Positions 9,220-19,258 of a stretch of 35,402 nt of DNA are shown here, in pieces. The DNA is from Cyclobacteriaceae bacterium SS2 (GTDB lineage Bacteria > Bacteroidota > Bacteroidia > Cytophagales > Cyclobacteriaceae): contig JAHCMM010000090.1 of the NCBI GenBank assembly GCA_019192515.1, positions 1 to 35,402 on the forward strand, written 5' to 3'. Both the position numbers and the translations under genes were made by a program. Position 1 is the stretch's first letter, and every line of letters starts with the position of its first letter. The notes below the pieces were generated by a model that was given only the letters and a program-made list of their open reading frames with translations, had not been told where the DNA came from and made no database searches.

Positions 9220-11595
9220 ATGCTGAGGCTCTCAAAATATCTGCTCGGACTTTTTCTCACTACCCAATTGTTTGCCCAATCCGGTAATGTCACCATAAGT
9301 GGCAAGGTCGTAGAATCAGACTCTGATTCACCTGTCGAATTCGCGACGGTCGCTATCATCAATTCAGCAGATGACAAGCCAATTACCGGTGCTACTACCT
9401 CACCAACAGGGACTTTTTCACTCACCACATCCGCCTCAGATTTTTACGTTGAAATCAGCTTTATCGGATTTCAAAAGAGGACTATCAGGAATTTAAATAT
9501 CTCCAATGGCCAAATAAATCTTGGCACCATCAACCTTTCCTCTGATAACAGGCAATTGGAAGAGATTGTAGTCGAAGGAGAAAGATCAAGTACTGAATTC
9601 AAGTTAGACAAAAGGGTTTTTAATGTAGGGGCTGACCTTAGCAATGCCGGAGGTAGTGCTCTGGATGTTTTAAATCATGTACCTTCTGTTAACGTCAACA
9701 TCGAAGGGGTTGTAAGCTTAAGAGGTAGCTCGGGTGTTCAGATCCTAATCAATGGAAAACCATCGGTTTTAACAGGTGACGACGGAAGTGGGTTAGGCAG
9801 CATTACCGCTGATATGATTGAAAGTGTAGAGGTAATTACCAACCCCTCGGCCAAATATGATGCTGAAGGTACGTCAGGAATCATCAACATCATCATCAAA
9901 AAAGAAGACAAAAAAGGAACAAATGGATCAGTCTCGCTTAATGGCGGTATACCAAGAAATCACAGTGTTGGGTTTAGTCTGAATCACAGGACTGAAAAAT
10001 TCAATCTATTTACACAAATGGGAGTGGGAACAAACAAGCTACCCAATGAAACCTCTATCGTCAACAGTAATCTTCTTAGCGATACTACAATTTACTCGTC
10101 AGGTAATGAATACAGGAATGAAAAGTATTATAACATCATGTTAGGTTCAGACTATTACATCAATGATCTGAACATTATTACACTATCGGGGAGCTTTGCT
10201 TTGGAAATAGAAGAACAACCTTCAAAGACCAACTACAGTATGGTAAGTGGGGGAAATCAAGCTACATTATCTGAATGGGTACGTACAGAAACAACTGAAG
10301 CTATTAATCCAAAATATCAATTTGACCTTCAATATAAACGAGATTTTGAAGATCATGAAGACCATGATTTGATCGTTTCAGCAGTGGGAAGATTTTTTGG
10401 AAAGGATCAGTCGTCTGATTTTGACAATACGACAACTTCCGGTGCTTCGATCTATGATCTTACACAAAAGACATTTACAAACTACAAATTAGGAACTTAT
10501 ACCTATAAGCTTGACTACACCAGGCCAATAGCAGAAGTTTTTACCATTGAAACTGGTGGACAATACCTAATAAATGATGTTGGAAATGATTTTGCTGTAG
10601 AAAACCTTGTCGGGGATGAATTTATTACCGATTCGACGCAAACAAATACGTTTGAATTTTACCAGGGTGTTCTAGGATTATATGGCACCACAGCATATGA
10701 AAAGGATAAATGGGGGTTGAAACTGGGTATGAGAGTTGAAAATACAGAGATCAACACCTATTTGGTCAATACTGATGAATCTAATGACCGAAATTATACA
10801 AATTTTTTCCCAAGTGTACACACCTCATATAAATTAAGAAACAATATCTCTGTCCAGGCCGGTTACTCGAGAAGAATTTATCGACCAGGACTTAGAGACC
10901 TGAATCCTTTCAATAATATTCGAAATAATTTCAGCATCCGCAGGGGTAATCCGGATCTTTTACCAGAGTTCACAGATTCTTATGAAATTGGGTCTATTTA
11001 TGATTTTGAAAAAATGTCTCTTAATACTGCCATTTATCACAGATATACAACCGATGTAATAGGCAATATCTCCGTCTTTGAGAACAATGTGAACATTAGC
11101 CGACCCGAGAATATCGGTATCAACAGGACTACCGGGGTCGAAGTAAATGCCAAATACGATCCGGTTAAGTGGTTAACAATGAATGCTGATTTTAACTATA
11201 ATTATTTTGACCGGAATGGGCAATTGGAAGGTGTAAATTTTGACTTTTCAACAGAGCAATGGACATCAAAAATCAACACTAAATTTAAATTGCCAGCCGA
11301 TATTGACATTGAACTTACGGGTCAGTACCAATCAGCATATCTAACAGTTCAGGGAGAAATGTCTGATATGCTATTTATGGATATGGGGGCAAGAAAGAAG
11401 ATTTTTAAAGGAAAAGGTGTCGTTAATCTTAGCGTTAGAGATGTTTTTGCCTCCAGAATCCGAATCAATCAGGTCTTCCAGGAGAACTTCTACCTTTACG
11501 ATCGAGATTTAAGAGGCAGATTCATTGTGGTAGGATTTAGCTATGGATTCGGCAAAGGCGAGGCTATGCAGTACGGTGGTAAAGGGCACAGGTAG
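9220..11595 (+). CDS. TonB-dependent receptor-like outer-membrane protein (carboxypeptidase-regulatory-like N-terminal domain)
   Basis: 791 aa; signal peptide; FATVAIINSADDKPITGATTSPTGTFSL, then plug-like LDVLNHVPSVNVNIEGVVSLRGSSGVQILINGKPSVL, and a long beta-barrel. Confidence 0.88.
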   Translation: MLRLSKYLLGLFLTTQLFAQSGNVTISGKVVESDSDSPVEFATVAIINSADDKPITGATTSPTGTFSLTTSASDFYVEISFIGFQKRTIRNLNISNGQINLGTINLSSDNRQLEEIVVEGERSSTEFKLDKRVFNVGADLSNAGGSALDVLNHVPSVNVNIEGVVSLRGSSGVQILINGKPSVLTGDDGSGLGSITADMIESVEVITNPSAKYDAEGTSGIINIIIKKEDKKGTNGSVSLNGGIPRNHSVGFSLNHRTEKFNLFTQMGVGTNKLPNETSIVNSNLLSDTTIYSSGNEYRNEKYYNIMLGSDYYINDLNIITLSGSFALEIEEQPSKTNYSMVSGGNQATLSEWVRTETTEAINPKYQFDLQYKRDFEDHEDHDLIVSAVGRFFGKDQSSDFDNTTTSGASIYDLTQKTFTNYKLGTYTYKLDYTRPIAEVFTIETGGQYLINDVGNDFAVENLVGDEFITDSTQTNTFEFYQGVLGLYGTTAYEKDKWGLKLGMRVENTEINTYLVNTDESNDRNYTNFFPSVHTSYKLRNNISVQAGYSRRIYRPGLRDLNPFNNIRNNFSIRRGNPDLLPEFTDSYEIGSIYDFEKMSLNTAIYHRYTTDVIGNISVFENNVNISRPENIGINRTTGVEVNAKYDPVKWLTMNADFNYNYFDRNGQLEGVNFDFSTEQWTSKINTKFKLPADIDIELTGQYQSAYLTVQGEMSDMLFMDMGARKKIFKGKGVVNLSVRDVFASRIRINQVFQENFYLYDRDLRGRFIVVGFSYGFGKGEAMQYGGKGHR

Positions 11596-11625
11596 TTTTT
11601 TCTATGATGCCGAATTCGTAAATAC

Positions 11626-12906
11626 TTATCTAAGCCACTCCCATCTTATAGCCCAATCATTCAGAAACTCTCTACGCCATTTCGCGACTGTTTGAGCTCC
11701 TTGTTGCTCCCCGATGAAATGTCCCGGACCTGGATCATCTCCATACCATTGATCACCAAGGACAATATCATGGTCTTTTTGCAGTCCAGGCCAGGGGTTG
11801 ACACTGGTGTATTGCCCGGATTGTTCTGTAAAACCTGGTATATTACTACTAAACTTGTATGATCCGGTCTCAGGCTTCTTGGAGGAATATCTAATTCCAT
11901 ATTTACCGGATCCCACATAATAACCAGGCCATTTCTGCCCTAAAATCTCAGCTTTGAAGCATGCAGAATCCAGGGGGATATCAATTTCCGGACCCTCGAA
12001 ATACCACTCGATTATAGAATAAACAGTGATGGTATCACTCGCCGAAGTGTTTCGTTCAAACAGATCTTTGGTGCTGTGACCAATTTTAACAAAACTACCA
12101 CCCCAACTCTCACTGGTTGGGTCTTCAGCCTCACCATGCATGAGATAAGCCAGAGAGGGTGTATCACCCATTTTGATGCTTCCACCATAGTGATTCTTAA
12201 AGTCTACCCCCATCTCACCATATCCCTTTATGAAATTCTCATAAAAATTGTCGTTGGAGAGCTCTTCAGGAGAATTATCATCCAGAAACCATCCTCTGTA
12301 AGTAGCATTGGCTTCAATCATCCAAATATCCGGATGATTTTCTGCAATGTATGTGTAACTGTTTACACTCCATTTCTTGTTGGGTCCGCCGATCCAATAG
12401 ACCCTGATCTTTTCAGCAATTTCCGGTTCATCATGTAATGCTTGTGCCAGGTCTTCCAGTCCTCCCCATACGAGTATCCAAAGTGGGTTATCGCTTTGTT
12501 TATTGGCAGCCTGAATAATCCACTCCGAACCTTCTGTTGTGGTTTTCCAGCCCTTGAAAGGAGCAGCTTCAATTGCTCCCTGTTTTGTAACAGATCTAAG
12601 ATCTTCGGGAGCTGGAAAATCAGCAGAATACTTCGACATTTTTGGCAAATCTTTCGCATATAAGTCAATCATATTCAAGATATGAGACTTACGACCTGGC
12701 CCATATGGTGAAGATATCAGACCTTCAATCTCAAAAAGATCAGCATACATAAATAGATGTATGATAGATTGATAGTCATCAGGGTCTGTGCCTCCAATAT
12801 CCGTAGAGACAATAACTCTGTGTTTAGTAATATCATCTTTCTGATCTGAACAAGAGTAGATTGCCACAGCCAGGATTGCTAACAACAGTATACCGAACTT
12901 TTCCAT
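11626..12906 (-). CDS. DUF1593 (nucleoside-hydrolase-like) lipoprotein
   Basis: ORF 11626..12921; likely start MEKFGILLLAILAVAIYSCSDQ (lipobox). VIVSTDIGGTDPDDYQSIIHLFMYADLFEIEGLISS and WILVWGGLEDLAQAL motifs. Confidence 0.85.
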   Translation of the reverse strand: MEKFGILLLAILAVAIYSCSDQKDDITKHRVIVSTDIGGTDPDDYQSIIHLFMYADLFEIEGLISSPYGPGRKSHILNMIDLYAKDLPKMSKYSADFPAPEDLRSVTKQGAIEAAPFKGWKTTTEGSEWIIQAANKQSDNPLWILVWGGLEDLAQALHDEPEIAEKIRVYWIGGPNKKWSVNSYTYIAENHPDIWMIEANATYRGWFLDDNSPEELSNDNFYENFIKGYGEMGVDFKNHYGGSIKMGDTPSLAYLMHGEAEDPTSESWGGSFVKIGHSTKDLFERNTSASDTITVYSIIEWYFEGPEIDIPLDSACFKAEILGQKWPGYYVGSGKYGIRYSSKKPETGSYKFSSNIPGFTEQSGQYTSVNPWPGLQKDHDIVLGDQWYGDDPGPGHFIGEQQGAQTVAKWRREFLNDWAIRWEWLR

Positions 12907-12947
12907 TATTTTAGTTTTCAATCAAGCTGTAAAGAAACAACAAGCCC

Positions 12948-14363
12948 ATGAAATCACTTCTCATAGTCGCAATGCTATCAATCCCATATTCTTTGTTGAT
13001 AGCCCAAAGTAATATGGAAAAACCAAGAATAATAATCCTTACCGACATTGAAAACGAACCGGACGATGCGATGTCCCTGGTCCGCTTTCTCACCTACTCT
13101 AACCAGTTTGATGTGGAGGGTCTGGTGGCTACCACTTCAATTCATCAGCAAAAAGAGATCGCTACCTGGAGAATTATTGAGATCGTGGAAGCTTACGGAA
13201 AAGTGAGGGACAATCTTGAAAAACATGAGCAGGGTTATCCTACCGAGCCATATTTAAAATCTGTGATCAGGGAAGGCAGGGCAGATTACGGGATGAATGC
13301 CGTAGGCAAAGGAATGGACTCACCTGGTGCTGATTTGATCATTGCGGCTGCTGACAAAAATGATGACCGCCCATTGTGGGTACTGGCATGGGGAGGACCT
13401 AATTGTCTGGCGCAGGCGCTGTGGAAAGTAAGGGAAACTCGATCATCAAAAGAATTAGAAAAGTTCGTCTCCAGGCTCAGGGTTTATACGATCTCAGACC
13501 AGGACGACAGTGGCCCATGGATGCGCAATAATTTCAAAAACCTGCACTACATTGTAAGTCCTGGTTTTCATCGTTATGGCGGATACCATCATGCAACATG
13601 GAGTGGTATCAGTGGTGATTTTTTCCATGCACGCTGCGATGGGGGCAACTTCGAGATTGTAGACAACCCCTGGCTTGACAAGCACATCAGAAGCAAAGGC
13701 CCCTTAGGTGCTCAATATCCCTACATGACCTATTTAATGGAAGGGGACTCCCCTAGCTTCATGGGATTGATCAATAATGGACTCAATGATCCGGATCATC
13801 CGAACTGGGGTGGCTGGGGTGGTCGCTATGAACTGTACCAGCCGAGAACAGAAAAGTGGTTTCTGGAACCTGAAACGCGCGCAATCTGGACTAATGTAAC
13901 AGATGAAGTGCTCGGGCATGATGGCAGGTGGCATGACACCAACCATGCTACTATCTGGCGATGGCGTGAACATTTTCAAAATGACTTCGAGGCAAGGATG
14001 GATTGGACAATCAGGGATTTTGACGAAGCTAATCATCCACCAGTTGCCAAACTAAATCACGATCAATACCTAACTGTAAAAGCCGGTGATCGTGTAAACC
14101 TTGATGCCACCGGATCTTCAGACCCTGATGAGGACAATCTCTCCTACAAATGGTTTTACTATGGCGAACCGGGAACTTTAGCTTTATCAACTGCCCGAAC
14201 AGGTTCTCCATTAAAAATCCAGGATGATGATATGGCAAAAGCCTGGTTTACAGCACCCCAAAATACGAAGCTCGGCACCATGCATATTATCCTGATGCTG
14301 ACTGATCATGGCACTCCGGCTTTGACCCGGTATCAAAGGGTGATAATTAATGTGAAGGAATGA
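12948..14363 (+). CDS. DUF1593 (nucleoside-hydrolase-like) secreted protein
   Basis: 471 aa; signal peptide; [52 protein letters not shown]-terminal PKD/Ig-like region ([28 protein letters not shown]). Confidence 0.88.
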   Translation: MKSLLIVAMLSIPYSLLIAQSNMEKPRIIILTDIENEPDDAMSLVRFLTYSNQFDVEGLVATTSIHQQKEIATWRIIEIVEAYGKVRDNLEKHEQGYPTEPYLKSVIREGRADYGMNAVGKGMDSPGADLIIAAADKNDDRPLWVLAWGGPNCLAQALWKVRETRSSKELEKFVSRLRVYTISDQDDSGPWMRNNFKNLHYIVSPGFHRYGGYHHATWSGISGDFFHARCDGGNFEIVDNPWLDKHIRSKGPLGAQYPYMTYLMEGDSPSFMGLINNGLNDPDHPNWGGWGGRYELYQPRTEKWFLEPETRAIWTNVTDEVLGHDGRWHDTNHATIWRWREHFQNDFEARMDWTIRDFDEANHPPVAKLNHDQYLTVKAGDRVNLDATGSSDPDEDNLSYKWFYYGEPGTLALSTARTGSPLKIQDDDMAKAWFTAPQNTKLGTMHIILMLTDHGTPALTRYQRVIINVKE

Positions 14364-15800
14364 AAAATCTGCTAAAATGTCTTTAATAACCCAAATTATA
14401 GGCTTTACTATATTTAGGGCCTGCACGTGCATGAAATGCAATGCTGATCTAAAAACCTTGTACTGGGACACCTGTTTTTAGATGCATACCGGGCTACCTC
14501 AAACGAGTATTACTACGAAGCAGCAGAAAAGGTAGCCCATGCCATTATCTGGGGACAAAGTCCTGAGGGAGGCTGGAACTACATGGTGGATTTTGCCGGT
14601 GACCGGTCACTGAGACAATGGTATAATACCATAGGCAAAAACTGATGGCGGCTGGAAGAATTTCAGCACTATTATGGCAACTCCACATTTGATGATGATG
14701 TCACCTCCGATGCTGCACGCTTTCTTCTCAGGATGTACCTGGAGAAGATGGACCCCACTTATAAACCCGCATTGGACAAAGTCATTGATTTTGTGTTAAA
14801 AAGTCAATATCCTACAGGTGGGTGGCCTCAACGCTACCCGTTGAGATATGACTTTAATAAGCAGGGATTCCCGGACTATACTTCATATTATACATTCAAT
14901 GATGATGTGATCTGGGAAAACATCCATTTTCTCATCCAATGTTATGAAGTATTGGGTGAGGGGCGTTTTCTAGACCCCATTCAGCGAGGGATGAATTTTT
15001 ATCGGATCTCCCAGGACCCCAGCGGAGGATGGGGACAGCAACTCAACATGGAGATGCGAGCTACAAGTGCAAGAACTTATGAACCAGCAGCTCTTTTGCC
15101 TGGTGCTACTTTCGCCAATGCCATGCTACTCATACGGTTTTATCAGTATACCGGAGACAAAGAATTTCTCACTGGTGTACCCAGAGCCATTGAGTGGCTG
15201 GAAAAGACCCAACTTCCCAAAAAACAGGCAGAAGGGAGCCGTACTCACCCTACTTTTATCGATGTGGAGACTCAAAAACCCATCTATGTACATCGGAAGG
15301 GCTCCAATGTGAAGTATGGACGTTATTATGTGGACAACAATGACAAAAACCTACTGGCACACTACGGTGGAAAAACCAGAATCGACATCCAAAGGCTAAA
15401 GGATGAATATGAGAAGGTAAAAGCTATACCAGCATCAGAAGTCACTAAGGAATCACCCCTCATTCCTCAGAAATTTCAATACCAGGGAACCCCTCAAAAA
15501 TATTATAACCTCAACAGAGGTCGTTCTTCCAAAGAAGTGGATACCACTGCCATCTCGGAAATAATCAACGCACTTGATGAGCAAAGCAGATGGCTTTCGA
15601 AGCGAGCATATATTAGTAATCCTTACATAGGCGACGGCCAGCTTACTGACCAAACAGATAAGTATGCCTCTACCCGGGTAGGTGATGAGACAGATACTTC
15701 ACCATATCTCAATGAGAGTGACCAGGAATATATATCTACAGGTGAATACATCAGAAACATGTCGTTGCTGATCAACTATCTAAAGAAGCAAAAACTATAA
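14360..15800 (+). pseudogene. Decayed pectate-lyase-like gene (PL10-like): N-terminus lost and in-frame TGA at 14643
   Basis: Frame through 14451..15800 reads ...GHLFLDAYRATSNEYYYEAAEKVAHAIIWGQSPEGGWNYMVDFAGDRSLRQWYNTIGKN*WRLEEFQHYYGNSTFDDDVTSDAARFLLRMYLEKMD..., with homology continuing across the TGA at 14643..14645. An upstream in-frame TGA at 14445 removes the N-terminus. ATG at 14360 (MKNLLKCL*) overlaps the stop of the DUF1593 gene and may be the original start. Confidence 0.8.
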
Positions 15801-15836
15801 CAGATAGTCTTCACAGAAAAGTTATCCAACCGTTCA

Positions 15837-17210
15837 TCAGGGCTTTACCAAATTACTCAGCTCAATATACTCGCAAAGTACAGCCACATTCCGGTTGAAA
15901 ACGGCACTGCTCACCCGGTCCATTTCGTCATATTCACCGTTCCAGCGGACGCCCCGTGGCATAGTTCTTTTGAATCGGTCATTTTTGTTGATCCAGGCAC
16001 CGTTTTTATCCTGGGTCCTGAGGATCTCATTCACCTGCTCCTCCAGTTCAGCGAGTCGTTTGCTGGCAGTCTCTTTGGTCCAGGAAGGATTTTCAGCCTT
16101 CATCAGGCCTTCACGACCCAGCTCAAGCACCATTTGATATCTTTTTGTTCCACGCTCGATTTGGGCTGAAATATCCGTTTCGTAACCATAGCCAGTTCTT
16201 CGCTCTATATGTAACTCATCCATACTCTCTACACGTATTCTTCCCCTATCATAGTACAGTGACTTATTAGTCCCAATCTCTACAAACCTGGCCCATTTGC
16301 CATTTTCCAGCCTGATCTCAGTTAACCACCTCAAAGCATCCGAAATGGGTTCCAGCAGCGGTCCGTAACCAAGCACAAGGTAGAGATCAACCAAAGAGTT
16401 GATGTTTTTGATGGTGACTGAAGGGCAAACAGATGCCGGTTCAAATGACCTGGCCCAGGCAGGCTGTAAGAATTCATTATACTGCTGTGCCCAACCTGGC
16501 TGTGGTGGAGGCAACTGCGAAATCATCATAAAACGGGCGGCCTTTCTCAGGCTTTTCTCAACAGCTTCATTTTCACTGTAATATTGATATGCTTCCATCA
16601 TCACCCGTAGGCAATCATTGATGCCTTCATCGTTGAAGGTAGCGTAATCATGATAATTGCCCTGCTCGGGCCATTTGTGTGGCCATCCGCCATTGTCAAG
16701 CTGAGTCATGATCATCATGTCCAGAGATTTTTTTACTGCCTCATCCAATTTTGGGTCATCAATCTCCTGATCCAGTGCCATCAGGAAGCTAACTGCTGTT
16801 TGCGTCTGGTCATCATCAAAGCTTACGGTTTCATTGCTCAAATCTGCAAAATTGATGGTGTGGTCCCAGCCTCCATGCTTGTTTTGTCCTCGTATCAACG
16901 CATAAGCAGCTTCTTTTGCAGCCTCCAGGGCCTTTTTATCTCCAGTGACCTGATGGGCTTTAAGAAATGCCAGACCCACGGCAGGTGTTCCGGGAGGTTG
17001 TACTTCTATCGTCTGCGCATCAGCAGGACTTTCACCCCATCTCAAGGACTGATCAGGGGTCACATAATACACATACCCACCATTGGAATTGATGGAGTAA
17101 AAGTAGGAGACTCCTTTTTTGAGCGCTTCTTCAGCTTTTTTACTGAGGTCTGAAGCCTCGTCATTAAAAGATAAAAGAAAGGTCAGGAATAAAAGAAATA
17201 GGGGTTTCAT
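15837..17210 (-). CDS. Pectate-lyase-like protein (PelA/PL10-like alpha/alpha repeats), secreted
   Basis: 457 aa; signal peptide MKPLFLLFLTFLLSF; PPGTPAVGLAFLKAHQVTGDKKALEAAKEAAYALIRGQNKHGGWDHTINF..., QLDNGGWPHKWP, PGWAQQYN...WARSFEPAS; resembles the adjacent pseudogene. Confidence 0.82.
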   Translation of the reverse strand: MKPLFLLFLTFLLSFNDEASDLSKKAEEALKKGVSYFYSINSNGGYVYYVTPDQSLRWGESPADAQTIEVQPPGTPAVGLAFLKAHQVTGDKKALEAAKEAAYALIRGQNKHGGWDHTINFADLSNETVSFDDDQTQTAVSFLMALDQEIDDPKLDEAVKKSLDMMIMTQLDNGGWPHKWPEQGNYHDYATFNDEGINDCLRVMMEAYQYYSENEAVEKSLRKAARFMMISQLPPPQPGWAQQYNEFLQPAWARSFEPASVCPSVTIKNINSLVDLYLVLGYGPLLEPISDALRWLTEIRLENGKWARFVEIGTNKSLYYDRGRIRVESMDELHIERRTGYGYETDISAQIERGTKRYQMVLELGREGLMKAENPSWTKETASKRLAELEEQVNEILRTQDKNGAWINKNDRFKRTMPRGVRWNGEYDEMDRVSSAVFNRNVAVLCEYIELSNLVKP

Positions 17211-17213
17211 TGG

Positions 17214-17277
17214 GTTTTAGGTTAATAGGTTAATAGGTTATTGGGTTGTTAGGTTATTGGGTTATTGGGTTATTGGG
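17214..17277. repeat. 8-nt tandem repeat, 8 units (consensus TTAWTRGG; minus strand CCYAWTAA)
   Basis: gttttagg|ttaatagg|ttaatagg|ttattggg|ttgttagg|ttattggg|ttattggg|ttattggg; uninterrupted 8-nt phase for 64 nt, ending 3 nt from the lyase start codon. Confidence 0.93.
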
Positions 17278-17290
17278 ATGAACTTTTATT

Positions 17291-18514
17291 CTAGGTCCAG
17301 CCCAGGATCTTATTGAAATCGTATGCTTCAGGGTTGTCCAGGTAGGTTTGTGCAACCGGATAATCTCTCTCAGAAAGGAAATGTAGATTTTGAAAGCAAA
17401 GGATACTGATTTGAGCATTCATGTCCACAAGTCGAGGAGGTATCTTACCATTCTCATCTTCCATTTCAGATAAGAACATTGGTGAAATGTCTCCCCGGGA
17501 ATTGGCTGTCACTATACATCCGGTCGTCCCTTCATCATATAATTTCTTTACACCGATACCCAGCAGGGTACAAAGTGTGAGATCATATCCTATTGGTCGG
17601 CAACACCTGAGTTCGTAACCCAGCTCCACCGGACGACTCTTGATCTTAATATCTAGTTGCTTAAGTTTCTCCTGAACAAGTACGTTGAAGATATTTGATT
17701 TACTCACATTACCGAGCTCCGGATGGCCATGGTCGTCATAGGTAAAGAGTATCCCACTGGATTTCAGCTCTTCCTCATCAATGTTGTGAAAAACACCTTC
17801 ACTCACCATGGCCACACCATATTTAATCCCCAGGATCCTACGCTTGATCATGGAAGAGATGATCAGGTTGATGATCTTCTCAAGGGTAGGTTTGGTCTTA
17901 TTAAACATTTCCGGGATGATCATCATCGGGAAATGACAGGCTGAAGCAATGCCAAATGCCAGGTGACCGGCACTACGACCCATAGCCGACATGATAAACC
18001 ATTGAAGGCTTGTACGAGCATCCTCGTATACCGTATTCCCAATCTTTACACCCTCGTCTTTGGCTGAATGAAAGCCAAATGTGGGATTGCGATCCGGCAA
18101 TGGAAGATCGTTGTCAATCGTCTTGGGAACGTGGATGTTCTTGACATCCAGGTTATTCTTTTGTAAGAATTTGGAGAGCCTGTTGGCGGTACTGGCTGTG
18201 TCGTCACCCCCAATTGTCACCAGAAGCTTTACATGATGCTTCTCGAAAAATTCAGTCTTGAATTCTGTGTCTTTTGGCTTGTGCCTGCTCATCACCAGGG
18301 TAGATCCTCCCCTGCTGAAAATCCTGTCGGCATGGTCAAAATCAAACTCCTTGATATCCGGATCTTCCGAAAATAGTCCCTTGTATCCCTCATGAATACC
18401 GAGGACACGATATCCGTCCTTAAGGAATATTTTTGCCACGGTACTGATCACCGTGTTGATCCCTGGTGCTGGTCCACCTCCACAAATAATCGCGATACTC
18501 TTTTTACTAGCCAT
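17291..18514 (-). CDS. Phosphofructokinase family, with motifs of the PPi-dependent type
   Basis: 407 aa; IAIICGGGPAPGINTVIS, TIGGDDTASTANRLSKFL, PKTIDNDLPLP, MSAMGRSAGHLA. Confidence 0.92.
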   Translation of the reverse strand: MASKKSIAIICGGGPAPGINTVISTVAKIFLKDGYRVLGIHEGYKGLFSEDPDIKEFDFDHADRIFSRGGSTLVMSRHKPKDTEFKTEFFEKHHVKLLVTIGGDDTASTANRLSKFLQKNNLDVKNIHVPKTIDNDLPLPDRNPTFGFHSAKDEGVKIGNTVYEDARTSLQWFIMSAMGRSAGHLAFGIASACHFPMMIIPEMFNKTKPTLEKIINLIISSMIKRRILGIKYGVAMVSEGVFHNIDEEELKSSGILFTYDDHGHPELGNVSKSNIFNVLVQEKLKQLDIKIKSRPVELGYELRCCRPIGYDLTLCTLLGIGVKKLYDEGTTGCIVTANSRGDISPMFLSEMEDENGKIPPRLVDMNAQISILCFQNLHFLSERDYPVAQTYLDNPEAYDFNKILGWT

Positions 18515-19042
18515 ACAGGCAAATTAACCTGATGCCACAAAAAATGGAAGGAAATCAACGGTTTATTACAGCCTTGAGGTCTTATGTAAGCAAAGTAACT
18601 TTAGCTTTTTGCAAATAGATATGATAGAAAATAGTCCTTTCATTATAACAATATAAAAAGGTGATAAAGATTATAAGCAGAGACTTAGTTAAACAAATAA
18701 CACCACCAGTTCCAGCAAAGGGATCAAGATCAATTTGTACAATTTGCACTACAAAGAATATGAGTTTTAGATAAAAATTATTGTTTGGGAAATTGAAAAG
18801 GAAAAAATGAAGGGAAAATTTCGGGAGATATTCTGTTAGAGTGGAGAATATTTAAGGGAATGAAATAGAAGTAATTAGGGTATAGCAGGAAAGATTTAGT
18901 CTAAGGAAGTAGCAGAAAGTATATGCAGATAAAAAAATAATTTTATATAATGATATTAGATTGGTATAGTTAGAATGAATATGTTTGTAATAAATATATG
19001 ACAGACATATATTTATGAATGTATACTTGTTATAAAAAGACA

Positions 19043-19072
19043 ATAAAAAACCAAGGCCATAAAGACCTTGGT
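19043..19072 (-). terminator. Rho-independent terminator (minus strand)
   Basis: Minus strand reads ACCAAGG tctttatgg CCTTGGT TTTTTATTG: perfect 7-bp stem plus U-tract. Confidence 0.75.
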
Positions 19073-19091
19073 CCCGATCTGTTAGGTGTAA

Positions 19092-19258
19092 CAAGAAAGT
19101 CTCACCAATGATACATCCAAGAAAGGCGAATTTGGTTCAGCAAATTTGCCTTTTTTTGCTTTCTGGTTATTGGGTCTTAAACTTGATAATATCAAGAAAG
19201 TCTCACCAATAATACCTCCATTAACAAATCCTGGTCACTGGGTCTTAAACTTGGCAAT
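19092..19258. repeat. Imperfect duplicated intergenic unit (two copies of CAAGAAAGTCTCACCAATRATACMTCCA and of CTGGTYAYTGGGTCTTAAACTTGRYAAT)
   Basis: 19092..19119 vs 19193..19220 (26/28 identical) and 19163..19190 vs 19231..19258 (24/28 identical), in the same order in both copies. Confidence 0.8.
19124..19157 (+). terminator. Rho-independent terminator-like hairpin (plus strand)
   Basis: aggcgaattt ggttcagc aaatttgcct tttttt: 10-bp stem with one G-U pair, then a T run. Confidence 0.65.

Noticed and set aside
14643-14645. TGA read as selenocysteine or by recoding
   Set aside because: A conserved-looking Gly position (GKN-G-WRLEEF type context) with an additional missing N-terminus fits pseudogenisation better; no selenocysteine-type context was seen.
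14733-15800. Intact 355-aa pectate lyase starting at 14733
   Set aside because: The homologous reading frame extends upstream past an in-frame TGA, so this ATG is internal to a disrupted gene.
17214-17277. Possible CRISPR array
   Set aside because: 8-nt units with no spacers; it is a simple tandem repeat.
18852-19094. 80-aa minus-strand ORF (MLHLTDRDQGLYGLGFLLSFYNKYTF...)
   Set aside because: Lies across the terminator in AT-rich sequence with composition typical of random translation.
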